Shown: positions 44,413-53,735, numbered from the stretch's first letter. The stretch: 64,000 bases of DNA from JBFMFH01 sp964481395 (GCA_964481395.1 CAYZYG010000002.1:1-64000); one strand, 5' to 3'. The notes: generated by a model not told the origin, from the letters alone. Made by a program: numbers and translations.

Positions 44413-45402
44413 TTACAGCAGGGCGAAGTCCGGATCCTGCGTGTCGTCCCCGCGGCGGGTAAACCCCGCCGCGTCCTTTTTGTAGAAGGCCGCCTCGGCT
44501 TCGTACGACGCCGTCAGCCCTTCGAGGCGCGCCATGTCCGCCGCCGGCATCGGCGTGAAGTCCCGCGCGATGGCCACGTTCTCCTCGAGTTGCGCGACCG
44601 TGTCGCAGCCCACGATCACCGTGCTCACCGGGAGCGTCATGACGTAGCGCATCGCGTCCTTCATGGCCGTGACGCCGCCCTCGCGGAAGAGACGCCCGCG
44701 GGCCGGGATCTTCATGCCGATGACGCCCATCCCCTTCGTGTTGGCGAGGGGCAGCAGCCCGTCGATGAACGACAGCCGGTGCTTGTCGGCCGGGTTCAGA
44801 GCCATGAGCACGGTGTCGAACGCGTACTTCTCGATGGCCCTCGCCAGCACGGCCGGATCGAAGTGGCCGGTGATGCCGATGTAGCGGATCATCTTCTGGT
44901 CGCGCGCCTGGAGCATGGCCTCGAGCGCCCCGCCCTTGCCGAGGATCTGATCGACCTCTTCGTCGCGCATGACGTTGTGGTTCTGCCAGAGATCCACACG
45001 ATCCGTCTGGAGGCTCTTCAGGCTCTGTTCGAGATCCCGCAGCGCGCCGTCCCGATCGCGGCTGCGCGTCTTCGTCGCGAGGAACACTTCCTTGCGGCGG
45101 GTGGCCATGACTTCGCCGATGTAGGTCTGGCTGATCCCGCGGCCGTACGCTGCAGCCGTGTCGATGTAATTGACGCCGAGGTCGATGGCGCGGTTGATGA
45201 TGGCGACCGACACGTCGCGCGTGTCGGGTTTCTCGAGCGTGGCCTGCCCGCCGAGGCTGAAGAGGCGGACCTGGTGACCGGTCCGGCCGAAGGGCCGTTC
45301 GGGCATCGGAGCGGCCGAACCGAGGGGTGGCGCCACCGCGAGCGCGGCTGCGCCAGCAACGCCGATCTTCACGAATTCACGCCGGGTCACGTCTGGGGCC
45401 AT
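44413..45402 (-). CDS. Tat-exported aldo/keto reductase
   Basis: 329 aa. TRREFVKIGVAGAAAL is a twin-arginine leader. The AKR tetrad is visible: Asp and Tyr in NYIDTAAAYG, Lys in ATKTRS, His in WQNHNV. AKR proteins normally use cytoplasmic NADPH, so Tat export (with a prebound cofactor) is notable, although such fusions are known in this group. CAGGAGGA lies 8 nt before ATG 45402. Followed 56 bp later by the MDR gene on the same strand. Confidence 0.88.
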   Translation of the reverse strand: MAPDVTRREFVKIGVAGAAALAVAPPLGSAAPMPERPFGRTGHQVRLFSLGGQATLEKPDTRDVSVAIINRAIDLGVNYIDTAAAYGRGISQTYIGEVMATRRKEVFLATKTRSRDRDGALRDLEQSLKSLQTDRVDLWQNHNVMRDEEVDQILGKGGALEAMLQARDQKMIRYIGITGHFDPAVLARAIEKYAFDTVLMALNPADKHRLSFIDGLLPLANTKGMGVIGMKIPARGRLFREGGVTAMKDAMRYVMTLPVSTVIVGCDTVAQLEENVAIARDFTPMPAADMARLEGLTASYEAEAAFYKKDAAGFTRRGDDTQDPDFALL

Positions 45403-45534
45403 GTCTGTCGTCCTCCTGCAGGATGAGTCGGGCAGTCCGGCCACGGTACACCGGGAGCGACGCAAAAGCCAAGCGGAGCCTCCGTGTCCCGCGGCTGCCT
45501 GTCGGACAACGCCGCCGGTGCCCGTCTCCACAGC

Positions 45535-45576
45535 CGATCCCAGGTCCCCGATCCCCGATCCCTGGTCCCCGGTCCC
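45535..45576. repeat. Six-unit heptamer array
   Basis: CGATCCC, AGGTCCC, CGATCCC, CGATCCC, TGGTCCC, CGGTCCC, between the divergent reductase and acyl-CoA dehydrogenase genes. Confidence 0.8.
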
Positions 45577-45667
45577 CGCTTGTTGACAAACCCGCCCGAA
45601 CAGGGTTACCTGAGAACTTCCGCGCCGCGCCGGTGCGCGGATTCCCAGGGACGAAAGGACTGCCCGC

Positions 45668-47869
45668 ATGAGTGCCGGATCCCCAGCCACGCCGGGCCCG
45701 CAGTTCGCGCTGCCGGACGATGCCACGCGTCAGGTCCTGTGGCGCTTCGGGGACCGCCCGGAGTTGCTCGCGCTGGTGCAGGCCGCCAGGCGAGTGGCCC
45801 GCGGCCCGGTCGCGCGGCTCGTGCAACAGGGCGATCGGGTCATCCAGACGTGGACGCCCGGGAAGCAGGCGTTGCTGGACGAGTTCGATCGGGCCGGCCT
45901 CAGCAGCGTGAACCTGGACGGCGCCGCCGCCGCCAACGTGAGCATCGCGCTGGCTGCGTTCGAACTGGCGTGGGTGGACGCCGGAGCCGCGACGTCGTAT
46001 CTCGCCGGCATCCTGGCCCTGCTGCCGGTTGCCGAGCACGGAACGCCGGACCAGCGTGCCGCGTACCTCGGCACGCAGCCGCCGCGCCGCGGGGCGTTCG
46101 CGCTGACCGAGCCCATTCCCTACGCGGGCGTCGAGACGGGTCTGCTCGGCGGCAAGGTTCGCGTCGCCGACTGGGCTCCCGGACAGGAACCGATCCTCCA
46201 GATCGACAAGCGAGGCCGGTTCATCACGGGGATGGACGCTGCCGACTTCGTGGCGGCCGTCGTGGATTCGGCGGATGACCGGATCAAAGGCGGCTGCGTC
46301 GTGCTGCTGGAAGCGTCCGACCCGGGGACCTTCGAGCGGGGCAGCGCGGCGCGCAAGCTGGTCCATCAGCTCTCGTCGACACGCGATCCGATCTTCAGCC
46401 TGCGCGTGCCCGCGAGTCGGATCGTCGGCGGCTATTCGATTGCGGACGGAGTCCTCGTCCCCGCGCGGACGCACGGCGAGGTCATCGAGTCGATCTTCCG
46501 CCGGACCAGACCGGTGGTCGGCCTGATGACGGCGGCCAAGCTCCTGTCGGCGGTCGAGCCGCTCATCCGGTATCACCGCCATCGCTTCCGCGGCGTCGAG
46601 TCGGTTGATCCAGGTTCGCCCCGCCACGCGCTCGGCCTGCAGCAGCGCGAAGACGTGCTGCATCGCGTCGTGGACATCTGGGCCACCGGCGAGGCTGCGG
46701 CGGCCCTCGGCTTCGAGGCGGCGCGACTGTTCGACCGACTTGCGCCGCTCGCCCGGCGCAAGACGGCCGTACTGGCGCAACAGGGTGCCGGCCGCGGCCG
46801 GGCCGAGGCGCGCGCCCTGTCCGGGGCCACGGCGAGCGCGCTCGAGTACCTGCGCGAAGCGTCCCGTCCCGCCGATCGTCGCAACCAGGTCAGACTGAAG
46901 GTTCTCGCCCAGGATCCGCTGGTCGAGTTCGTCCTCCTCGACGCTGTCGCCGATGTCGTCGGTCCGGCGGCGAAGCTCTGGAACACGGGGCACGGCGCCG
47001 ACGTGATGCGCGAAGCGGTCAGCCTGATGGGCGGGTTCGGCGTTACGGACGACTGCCCGGGGTTCCTCGGCTACAAGTGGATGGACGCGCAACTCGAGGC
47101 CACCTACGAGGGGCCTGAGGCCGTCCACCGCGCCCAGTTGTCGACGACGATGACCTCGGATCTGTTCCTGGCCCAGTTCCGCAACTGGGTCGCCGACATG
47201 CGGGCCATCGCGTCAGACCGCCCGGGCACCGGGGCCTGCACCTTGGCGTCGGCGATGCAGCTATGGTTCTGGACGCTGCAGTACCTACAGCGGGCCACGG
47301 ATGCGGACGGCCGGAAGCTCTATCAGGGATCCCGCCAGGCGGTGAGTTTCGCGCTGGCGGATGCGCTGGCGTGGCTGCTTGCGTCCCGCCAGCAGACGCT
47401 CGATGTCCTCGAACTCGAGCGGGCGGTCGGAGCGGACGCGTCCCGGGAGGCCGGACACGGTCTGCTCGTTCCGATGCTGATGGACCTGTGTCACGTGCAG
47501 TCCGCCCGGGCGTCCAGCGAAGTCGGCCGCATCTGCACCGATCTCGTCTTCGGCTACCGCCGGCATCCGGCCTGGGACGACGCGGGGTGCGCGTCGTGCT
47601 ACGTGGCCGACGAGTTGGACGCGATGGAGGAGGTGGTTCCGGGCATCGGTGCGACCGCCCGGTTCTACAGCGATGTCTTCGAGGCGGACGGAACGCACCC
47701 GGCCAAGGCGGGACCATGCGCGCGCACCGACGGCCTGGAGCCGTTCCTGCGTATGCGCGGCAAGCTCGATGGTTGCCTGACCGGGTCGCGCCTGGCGAAG
47801 GACCGCGCGGCGGAGGCGCTGACGCGAATCGCGATCCCGGATCAGGAGATAGCAGACAGTAGACAGTAG
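45668..47869 (+). CDS. Acyl-CoA dehydrogenase-like flavoprotein
   Basis: 733 aa. The segment FALTEP resembles the FAD-binding loop, and REAVSLMGGFGVTDDCPGFLGYKWMDAQLEATYEGPEAVHRAQL is the C-terminal ACAD signature, where a catalytic base usually lies near YEG. It is longer than ordinary ACADs (about 380-600), with an extra C-terminal alpha-helical region like AidB or long-chain types. The substrate is unknown. The last residues (IADSRQ) and the stop codon come from an AGACAGT array. AAAGGA lies before the ATG. Confidence 0.85.
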   Translation: MSAGSPATPGPQFALPDDATRQVLWRFGDRPELLALVQAARRVARGPVARLVQQGDRVIQTWTPGKQALLDEFDRAGLSSVNLDGAAAANVSIALAAFELAWVDAGAATSYLAGILALLPVAEHGTPDQRAAYLGTQPPRRGAFALTEPIPYAGVETGLLGGKVRVADWAPGQEPILQIDKRGRFITGMDAADFVAAVVDSADDRIKGGCVVLLEASDPGTFERGSAARKLVHQLSSTRDPIFSLRVPASRIVGGYSIADGVLVPARTHGEVIESIFRRTRPVVGLMTAAKLLSAVEPLIRYHRHRFRGVESVDPGSPRHALGLQQREDVLHRVVDIWATGEAAAALGFEAARLFDRLAPLARRKTAVLAQQGAGRGRAEARALSGATASALEYLREASRPADRRNQVRLKVLAQDPLVEFVLLDAVADVVGPAAKLWNTGHGADVMREAVSLMGGFGVTDDCPGFLGYKWMDAQLEATYEGPEAVHRAQLSTTMTSDLFLAQFRNWVADMRAIASDRPGTGACTLASAMQLWFWTLQYLQRATDADGRKLYQGSRQAVSFALADALAWLLASRQQTLDVLELERAVGADASREAGHGLLVPMLMDLCHVQSARASSEVGRICTDLVFGYRRHPAWDDAGCASCYVADELDAMEEVVPGIGATARFYSDVFEADGTHPAKAGPCARTDGLEPFLRMRGKLDGCLTGSRLAKDRAAEALTRIAIPDQEIADSRQ

Positions 47870-47874
47870 ACAGT
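47854..47874. repeat. AGACAGT triplet array at the acyl-CoA dehydrogenase stop
   Basis: Three perfect AGACAGT units; the stop codon TAG of the gene is read from the second unit. The same unit opens the array at 14214. Confidence 0.85.
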
Positions 47875-48055
47875 AGAACCAACCAGGGCGGTCATGTCAT
47901 CCCTCGTGCCAGAAACCCGTCATCGGATCAGGTGGACGCCGGGCCGTTTGGGGACCCTCAGCGCCGGGCTCTGAGCCACTCCGCTTGCTGATCGATCCCG
48001 CCTCATGGCGGGGGTGCTGCGTGTGGTCAGGGTTGGTGTGTCATCAGGGGGCATC

Positions 48056-49231
48056 ATGTCGTTTACCTATGTGATCGTTGGAGCGGGCCGGCAGGGCGTG
48101 GCAGCGGCGTACGACCTCGTCGTGCACGGTGAGGCCGCGCGCGTTCTGTTCGTGGATATCAACGGGGAGGCCGCGCGAGAGGCCGCGGCGACGATCGACC
48201 GGTTGACGGGCAGGACGGTGGCTGAGGGACGGAGCGGCGACGCGAGCGACGCCGCGGTGATGGCCGACATGCTGTCGGGCGCCGACGCCGTGGTCAGCGC
48301 CGCCCACTATGCCGTCAATCTGGGGCTCACCCGCGTCGCCGCCGAGGCCGGCGTCCACCTGTGCGACCTCGGCGGCAACACCGACGTCGTCCGGGCCCAG
48401 CACGAGTTCGATGCGGCCGCCCGCGCGACGGGCGTGTCGATCGTGCCGGATTGCGGCATGGGCCCAGGACTGAACGTCTCGCTCGCCGCGTACGCCATGA
48501 GCAGGCTCGACACACCCCGCGAGGTGCGCATCTGGGACGGCGGCCTGCCGCAGAGCCCCGAACCTCCCTGGAACTACCGATCGACCTTCGCCATGAGCGG
48601 GCTCACGAACGAGTACGACGGCGTGGCGCACTTCCTGCGGGACGGGCGGGTCACCGACGTGCCGTGCTTCGCCGATCTCGAGGAGCTCGAGTTCGCATCG
48701 CCGATCGGCCGCCTCGAGGCGTTCGTGACCTCGGGGGGCCTGTCGACCGCGCCGTGGACGTGGGTGGGCACGCTGGAGCGTCTCGAGAACAAGACCCTCA
48801 GGTTCCCGGGCCACTGCGCGCGCTTCAAGGCCTACGAGGAGCTGGGGCTGCTCGGACTCGAACCGGTGCAGATCGCCTCGCAGCGCGTGGTGCCGCGGGA
48901 GATCTTCCACGCCCTGCTCGAGCCGCGCATCGGGGCCACGGGCGAGATCGTCCGCGACGTGTGCGTGATGCGCGTCACGGCGACCGGCACGCACAGCGGC
49001 CGCCCGGCGTCCTTCACCGTGGAGCTGATCGATCGCTACGACGAGGCGACCGGATTCACGGCCATGCAGCGCTTGACCGGATGGCACGCGGCCATCGTGG
49101 CCGGCCTGGCCGTCCGGGGCGCGCTGCCTCGCGGAGTCGTGGCCGTCGAACGCGTACCTGGCGACCTCATCGTCGCTGAGGGCCGGAAGCGCGGATGGGA
49201 CTTCGTGGAGCGCCTGGACGAGGTGCGGTGA
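48056..49231 (+). CDS. Saccharopine dehydrogenase family protein
   Basis: 391 aa. TYVIVGAGRQGVAAAYDL is the Rossmann glycine motif, DLGGNTDVVRAQ and VPDCGMGPGLNVSLAAYA are family signatures, and a C-terminal catalytic fold follows. This branch includes L-lysine- and carboxynorspermidine-type dehydrogenases; the substrate is not resolved. Its stop overlaps the next ATG (TGATG). Confidence 0.88.
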   Translation: MSFTYVIVGAGRQGVAAAYDLVVHGEAARVLFVDINGEAAREAAATIDRLTGRTVAEGRSGDASDAAVMADMLSGADAVVSAAHYAVNLGLTRVAAEAGVHLCDLGGNTDVVRAQHEFDAAARATGVSIVPDCGMGPGLNVSLAAYAMSRLDTPREVRIWDGGLPQSPEPPWNYRSTFAMSGLTNEYDGVAHFLRDGRVTDVPCFADLEELEFASPIGRLEAFVTSGGLSTAPWTWVGTLERLENKTLRFPGHCARFKAYEELGLLGLEPVQIASQRVVPREIFHALLEPRIGATGEIVRDVCVMRVTATGTHSGRPASFTVELIDRYDEATGFTAMQRLTGWHAAIVAGLAVRGALPRGVVAVERVPGDLIVAEGRKRGWDFVERLDEVR

Positions 49232-49797
49232 TGGCGTTGATTCGCTGTGCGTGGGCCGGGACCGATCCAATCTACATCGCGTATCACGACCAGGAGTGGG
49301 GCGTGCCGTTGCACGACGACCGGCGGCTCTTCGAGATGCTGGTCCTCGAAGGCGCGCAGGCCGGCCTGAGCTGGGTCACGATTCTGCGCAAGCGCGAGGC
49401 GTACCGGGCGGCCTTCGATCGCTTCGACCCGGCCAAGGTCGCGCGGTACGGCGAATCCCGCGTCGCGCGCCTCCTCGAGAACCCGGGCATCGTCCGCAAC
49501 CGGCTGAAGATCGCGTCCGCCGTCAACAACGCCCGCCGCTTTCTCGCCGTCCAAGAGGAGTTCGGGTCGTTCGACGCGTACGTGTGGCGCTTCGTGGACG
49601 GGCGGCCGCGAGTCAACCGGTGGAAGACGCTCAAGGAGGTCCCGGCGCGGACGGCCGAGTCTGATGCGATGAGCAAGGATCTCCGCCAGCGCGGATTCAC
49701 CTTCGTCGGCTCGACGATCTGTTATGCGCACATGCAGGCCACGGGCATGGTGAACGACCACGTGGTGGACTGCCATCGGTGGGCGGCCTGCTGCTGA
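49231..49797 (+). CDS. tag: DNA-3-methyladenine glycosylase I
   Basis: 188 aa, full length for Tag. RCAWAG, YHDQEWGVPLHDD and LEGAQAGLSWVTILRKREAY are diagnostic. The zinc site uses the early Cys and His with the late DHVVDCH. It removes 3-methyladenine from DNA. Coupled by stop/start overlap to the dehydrogenase gene, which is not functionally related. Confidence 0.96.
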   Translation: MALIRCAWAGTDPIYIAYHDQEWGVPLHDDRRLFEMLVLEGAQAGLSWVTILRKREAYRAAFDRFDPAKVARYGESRVARLLENPGIVRNRLKIASAVNNARRFLAVQEEFGSFDAYVWRFVDGRPRVNRWKTLKEVPARTAESDAMSKDLRQRGFTFVGSTICYAHMQATGMVNDHVVDCHRWAACC

Positions 49798-49810
49798 GCC
49801 GCGTGAATTC

Positions 49811-49852
49811 GGGACCCGGGACCTGGGACCTGGGACCCGGGACCCGGGATCC
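49811..49852. repeat. Six-unit heptamer array
   Basis: GGGACCC, GGGACCT, GGGACCT, GGGACCC, GGGACCC, GGGATCC just after the tag stop codon. Confidence 0.8.
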
Positions 49853-49946
49853 CGCGTGTGACTCGGCACCCACGCTCAGCCGCCATTGGGCAGCCCACGG
49901 GAGGACCCCGCTCTGGGTCCCGGGCTTAGCCCCGGTGTAGTCCCGG

Positions 49947-49988
49947 CCAAGCCCGGGGTTCGGGTCTCCAAGCCCGGGGTTCGGGTCT
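49947..49988. repeat. Two tandem 21-bp repeats
   Basis: Two identical 21-bp copies, 49947-49967 and 49968-49988, each beginning CCAAGCCCGGGG. Twenty-one is three heptamer lengths. Confidence 0.85.
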
Positions 49989-49999
49989 CCGGTTTCATG

Positions 50000-50034
50000 A
50001 CTCAGAACTCACAACTCCTAACTCGCAACTCCGA
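50000..50034. repeat. Five-unit ACTCNNA heptamer array
   Basis: ACTCAGA, ACTCACA, ACTCCTA, ACTCGCA, ACTCCGA. It ends 9 bp before the -35 box of the BlaI-like gene. Confidence 0.8.
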
Positions 50035-50043
50035 AATAATTAG

Positions 50044-50072
50044 TTGACAGGCGCCACCGGCCGGCGTAGAGT
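50044..50072 (+). promoter_or_regulatory. Housekeeping-type promoter of the BlaI/BlaR1-like pair
   Basis: TTGACA (50044-50049), 17-bp spacer, TAGAGT (50067-50072). This is the best sigma-70 match in the window, with a predicted start near 50079. Confidence 0.7.
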
Positions 50073-50078
50073 GGTTTC

Positions 50079-50100
50079 AAATCCGAATATTTTCGGATTT
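50079..50100. promoter_or_regulatory. Operator: perfect 9-bp inverted repeat at the transcription start
   Basis: AAATCCGAA (50079-50087), TATT, TTCGGATTT (50092-50100). It covers the predicted transcription start of the operon encoding a BlaI-like repressor, which points to autorepression. Confidence 0.7.
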
Positions 50101-50153
50101 TCTGGTCGGATCGGCCCTCCTGCAGGTGGGTGGCCTCGATCCCGAGGGAGACG

Positions 50154-50537
50154 ATGGGGCGTACGCGGTCGGCAACGCTGACGGATGGCGAACTCAGGCT
50201 GATGCGCGTGCTCTGGGTCCGCGGCAGTTCGACGGTGTCTGACATCGTTGACGGCCTCGGTCCCAGGCGGAGCCCGGCGTACAACACCGTGCAGACGATG
50301 ATGCGGATCCTGGAGCGGAAGGGATACGTCCGCCACCGCAAGGAAGGCCGCGCCTTCGTCTTCGAACCGGTCATCGATCAGTCTCAGGCTCAGCGCAGCG
50401 CGCTGCGGTACGTCCTCGACCGCTTCTTCGACAACTCGCCCCAGACGCTCGTCCTGAGTCTGCTGGAAGACCAGCAGGTGGACGATGCGGACCTGGCTGA
50501 CCTCCGGGATCTCGTGCGGCGTCGCGAGGCACACTGA
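50154..50537 (+). CDS. BlaI/MecI/CopY-family repressor
   Basis: 127 aa. Winged helix with LTDGELRLMRVLWVRGSSTVSDI and SPAYNTVQTMMRILERKGYVRH, then the dimerisation helices SLLEDQQVDDADL. ATG 50154 follows GAGGGAG. The gene lies 2 bp before an M56 protease gene, the standard BlaI-BlaR1 pairing. It should bind the inverted repeat at its own transcription start and be inactivated through the M56 partner. No beta-lactamase gene is nearby. Confidence 0.93.
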   Translation: MGRTRSATLTDGELRLMRVLWVRGSSTVSDIVDGLGPRRSPAYNTVQTMMRILERKGYVRHRKEGRAFVFEPVIDQSQAQRSALRYVLDRFFDNSPQTLVLSLLEDQQVDDADLADLRDLVRRREAH

Positions 50538-50539
50538 TC

Positions 50540-52075
50540 ATGGCCTCGCTGCTTCTGTGGGTCGGACAGAGCTTGGCCGTGGCGCTTCTGGTGTGTCTCG
50601 CCAGCCGGTTGGGGGCGCGACACGTTCGACCGGCCGCCCACCACCTGGCGTGGCAGTCCGCGCTGGTCTGTCTCGCGGTCCTTGCCTTGGCTGGTTTCGC
50701 GCCGGCGGATCCGCCCGCCTCAGTGTGGGGCGCAACCGCCACGCCGCTTCCGCCTTCCCGGTCTCTCGCTCCCCTGGCCATCCCCGCCGCACCCGGTTGG
50801 GTGCTGCCGGTGGTGGTGGCCATCTGGATGTCAGGCGCCCTGTGGCGGCTGGCTGGTCTGGCCTGGCAGCTGGCGCGTGTCCGCCGACTGAAACGCTCGT
50901 GCGTCGTGATGACAGGCCACGATCTGCGCCGGGCGTCGAACCTGAGACGTGCGGTCCGCGCCGGACGCCGTGCGCGCCTCTGCTGGTGCGAGGAGCTGGC
51001 CGGGCCCGCCATGCTCGGCTTCGGCCGGCCGATCGTGGCCCTGCCTCGGACCCAGGCCGACCGGCTGACGGCTCGCGACCTCGAGCAGGTGCTGCTCCAC
51101 GAACTGGCGCACGTGCACCGGCGCGACGATTGGAGCGCCCTCGCCGAACACGTGCTCGTCGCCCTGATGTGGATTAACCCGGCCGCGCACGTGGTCAGCC
51201 GGGGACTGGCGGTGTCGCGCGAGATGAGCTGCGACGACTGGGTCATCCGACAGACGGCCGAGCCGATCGCGTATGCCCGGTGCCTGACGGCAGTCGCGGC
51301 GCTGCGCGCGCGCCCGCACGACGAGAGTCTCGTCGCGGGGGTGGCCGCGTCGAGGCACGCGCTCCGCCGCCGCGTCCAGCAGGCCGCCGAGGTCGGGATC
51401 CGGCCTGGCGCGCGGCTGACCCGCGCCGCGTTCGGCCTCGTGCCGCTGGCGACGGGAATGCTCGGCGTCGCGATCCTCGCGATGCCCCCGCTCGTCGTCG
51501 AGGGGCCGACTCCGGTCGGGAATCCGGACATCTCCGTGACGGCACGGCCGGAGGCGACCCCGGCCCAGGCTGGCGGCGGTCGTCCCGCCGCGGCGGACGC
51601 CACGGCCCTCGCCCGGCAGCAGGCAGCGGGCGGTGTCCCCGGACGAGTCGGCGCGATGAGGCCGTCAGGGCTTCGGACTCCGCCGCGATCACCCGGCCTC
51701 GCCTCCGCACCGCTCTCGACGTCGACCCCGGCGGCCGAGACCCGTGGAGCCGGCCTTCCGGGCGCGTCACCTGACGCCTCTGGCGTACGCCGCGTCGAGT
51801 TGACGCCCGTCGAGACGCACGCAACGGGGCGCGCTCCGTTCGAGCCCGCCCTTCCGCCCCCTCCGAGTCGTGGATCCGCCGACGGCATGCTGCTGCAGGC
51901 TGGCGCTGGCGACTCGGTACCTCTCGTGAAGATCGATCCCTCCCGGCCCCGTGCGTGGTCGGTGACATCCGCCACAGCAGGGAGCCTCGTAGACGGCGCC
52001 GTCTACACCGGTCGCTCCACCGCTGCTTTCTTCAAACGGGTTGGAGGAGTACTGTCCCGTCCGTTCGGGCGCTGA
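50540..52075 (+). CDS. M56-family membrane protease (BlaR1-like) with Ala/Pro-rich tail
   Basis: 511 aa. Membrane spans at about 5-25, 35-55, 85-110 and 295-315. The zinc motif HELAHVHRRDDW starts at H187, with a following EMSCDDWV for the third ligand. The penicillin-binding sensor domain of true BlaR1 is missing. After the last span the protein has a roughly 190-residue low-complexity tail rich in Ala, Pro, Thr and Arg. The signal sensed is therefore not beta-lactam binding in the usual way. It likely cleaves or unlocks the neighbouring repressor. Confidence 0.88.
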   Translation: MASLLLWVGQSLAVALLVCLASRLGARHVRPAAHHLAWQSALVCLAVLALAGFAPADPPASVWGATATPLPPSRSLAPLAIPAAPGWVLPVVVAIWMSGALWRLAGLAWQLARVRRLKRSCVVMTGHDLRRASNLRRAVRAGRRARLCWCEELAGPAMLGFGRPIVALPRTQADRLTARDLEQVLLHELAHVHRRDDWSALAEHVLVALMWINPAAHVVSRGLAVSREMSCDDWVIRQTAEPIAYARCLTAVAALRARPHDESLVAGVAASRHALRRRVQQAAEVGIRPGARLTRAAFGLVPLATGMLGVAILAMPPLVVEGPTPVGNPDISVTARPEATPAQAGGGRPAAADATALARQQAAGGVPGRVGAMRPSGLRTPPRSPGLASAPLSTSTPAAETRGAGLPGASPDASGVRRVELTPVETHATGRAPFEPALPPPPSRGSADGMLLQAGAGDSVPLVKIDPSRPRAWSVTSATAGSLVDGAVYTGRSTAAFFKRVGGVLSRPFGR

Positions 52076-52102
52076 CGCCCGTCTCACTGCCGGAGCCCAG
52101 TC

Positions 52103-53617
52103 ATGCGCGTCTTTCTGGTCAACCCCAGCCACGTGTCGTTCGGCGTCGCCGTGATCACGCCACGCTGGCTGTTCGTTCTCGCGTCCGCCACACCGGCAGA
52201 GGCCGGTGACCCGGTTCTCGTCGATGAAACGCTCGATCCGTTGAACGTCTCCGACGTCCAGGCCGGCGACGTCGTCGGCATCGGCATCCACACGGGCAAC
52301 GCCCTGCGCGGCTACGAAGTCGGGAAAGCCTGCCGCGAGCGGGGAGCCTGGGTGGTCTACGGTGGCATCCACGCTTCGCTGTTCCCGGACGAGCCGCACG
52401 AGATCGGTGGGGCCCACGCGGTCGTCAAGGGTGACGGCGACCTCATCTGGCCGTCGGTGGTGCGAGACTGCGTCGCAGGCCTGCCGCAGCGTCTCTACGA
52501 CGCCGGCCGTGTGCCGGGCGACGCCATGCTGCCGGCGCGCTGGGATCTGCTGCCGGAGGGCCGGTACATGTGGGCATCGGTCCAGACGGTCCGGGGCTGT
52601 CCCAAGCACTGTTCGTTCTGCTCGGTGTGGCGGACGGACGGCCAGCAGCCGCGGCAGCGGCAGAACGACGCCCTCATCGAAGAGATTGTGGAACTCCGGC
52701 GTCGCGGCTTCCGGTTCGTGGCGCTCGCCGACGACAACTTCTACCCGGTGACGCTGGCCGACCTGGCGGCCGCCGACCGGCGGGCCGACAAGACGCACCT
52801 CAACCAGCTGAAGGCCATGCGGGACGAACGGATGGCCTTCATGCGGCGTCTCGCCAGGCTTCCGGGCGACATGAACTTCTTCACGCAGATCACCATGGAG
52901 GCGGCCGAGGATCCCGAGTTCCTCGACGCGATGCGGGAGGCGCGGATTCGCGGGGCGCTGGTCGGCATCGAGTCGATTACTCCGGAGGGCCTCAAGGACG
53001 TCTACAAGGGGTTCAACCTGTCCGGCGACGCGCTCGTCGAGCGGCTTCGAACGTTCCGCAAGCACGGGGTGCAGGTGCTGGGGTCGTTCATCTTCGGTCT
53101 GCCCAGCGACAGGCCCGAGACGTTCGACGCGACGGCGGCGCTCGCGATCGAGTCCGAAATCGCGTTCGCGCAGTTCGTGATGCTCACGCCGTTCCCGGGG
53201 ACGATCGACTTCGAACGGTGGGCGAAGGAATCGGACGCGAAGGGCCAGCATGTCAACGGCGTCCCGTACTCGCGGCACTGGCTGATTCCGGCCCACGAGC
53301 GGCCGCGGGCGTTCAGCGAGCACCCGGTGATGACGTCTCAGGAGATCCGGGACCGCACCCAGTCGACGTGGGATCGCTTTTATACGCTGCCTGCCATCTG
53401 GCGGCGCTCGAGCTGCGTTCCCACGATCAAGGGCCGGCTGGCGTTCATCATGCTCTCGAAGCTCTACCGCCAGATGTACGCCAACACCGGGATCACGACC
53501 GACAGCGGCCGCGTGTCACGGTCGGTGCGGTGGGCGCGGTGGATCGCAGCCCCGTGCCGTCGTCTCTTCGCCGCGAAGCCGATGCCCGACCTGGTGGCGC
53601 CGGCGGAGGCGGGGTAG
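52103..53617 (+). CDS. B12-binding radical SAM enzyme
   Basis: 504 aa. A cobalamin-binding domain at residues 1-130 (VVGIGIHTGNALRGYEV, VVYGGIHASLFPDE) precedes the radical SAM core with C166-x3-C170-x2-C173 (CPKHCSFC), then ESITPEGLKDVYKGF and GSFIFGLPSD. Such enzymes methylate unactivated carbons or make other radical changes, including hopanoid methylation, but I cannot assign a substrate. GGAG lies 7 nt before the ATG. No biosynthetic partner genes adjoin it. Confidence 0.9.
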   Translation: MRVFLVNPSHVSFGVAVITPRWLFVLASATPAEAGDPVLVDETLDPLNVSDVQAGDVVGIGIHTGNALRGYEVGKACRERGAWVVYGGIHASLFPDEPHEIGGAHAVVKGDGDLIWPSVVRDCVAGLPQRLYDAGRVPGDAMLPARWDLLPEGRYMWASVQTVRGCPKHCSFCSVWRTDGQQPRQRQNDALIEEIVELRRRGFRFVALADDNFYPVTLADLAAADRRADKTHLNQLKAMRDERMAFMRRLARLPGDMNFFTQITMEAAEDPEFLDAMREARIRGALVGIESITPEGLKDVYKGFNLSGDALVERLRTFRKHGVQVLGSFIFGLPSDRPETFDATAALAIESEIAFAQFVMLTPFPGTIDFERWAKESDAKGQHVNGVPYSRHWLIPAHERPRAFSEHPVMTSQEIRDRTQSTWDRFYTLPAIWRRSSCVPTIKGRLAFIMLSKLYRQMYANTGITTDSGRVSRSVRWARWIAAPCRRLFAAKPMPDLVAPAEAG

Positions 53618-53640
53618 GCGGACAGCCGATCCTCGTTCGG

Positions 53641-53675
53641 GACCCTGGATCCGGGATCCGGGGTCCGGGACCCGG
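53641..53675. repeat. Five-unit heptamer array
   Basis: GACCCTG, GATCCGG, GATCCGG, GGTCCGG, GACCCGG, shortly after the radical SAM gene. Confidence 0.75.
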
Positions 53676-53735
53676 TGCTGCACGGCACAGGAGCCTGGGA
53701 CGGGCGACGACAGGGCTGGTGGTGACACGATGTTG

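Noticed and set aside
45377..47128. 583-codon minus-strand open frame
   Set aside because: Antisense to the acyl-CoA dehydrogenase gene, with no recognisable motif.
50540..52075. True beta-lactam sensor BlaR1
   Set aside because: The penicillin-binding domain is absent and no beta-lactamase gene adjoins.
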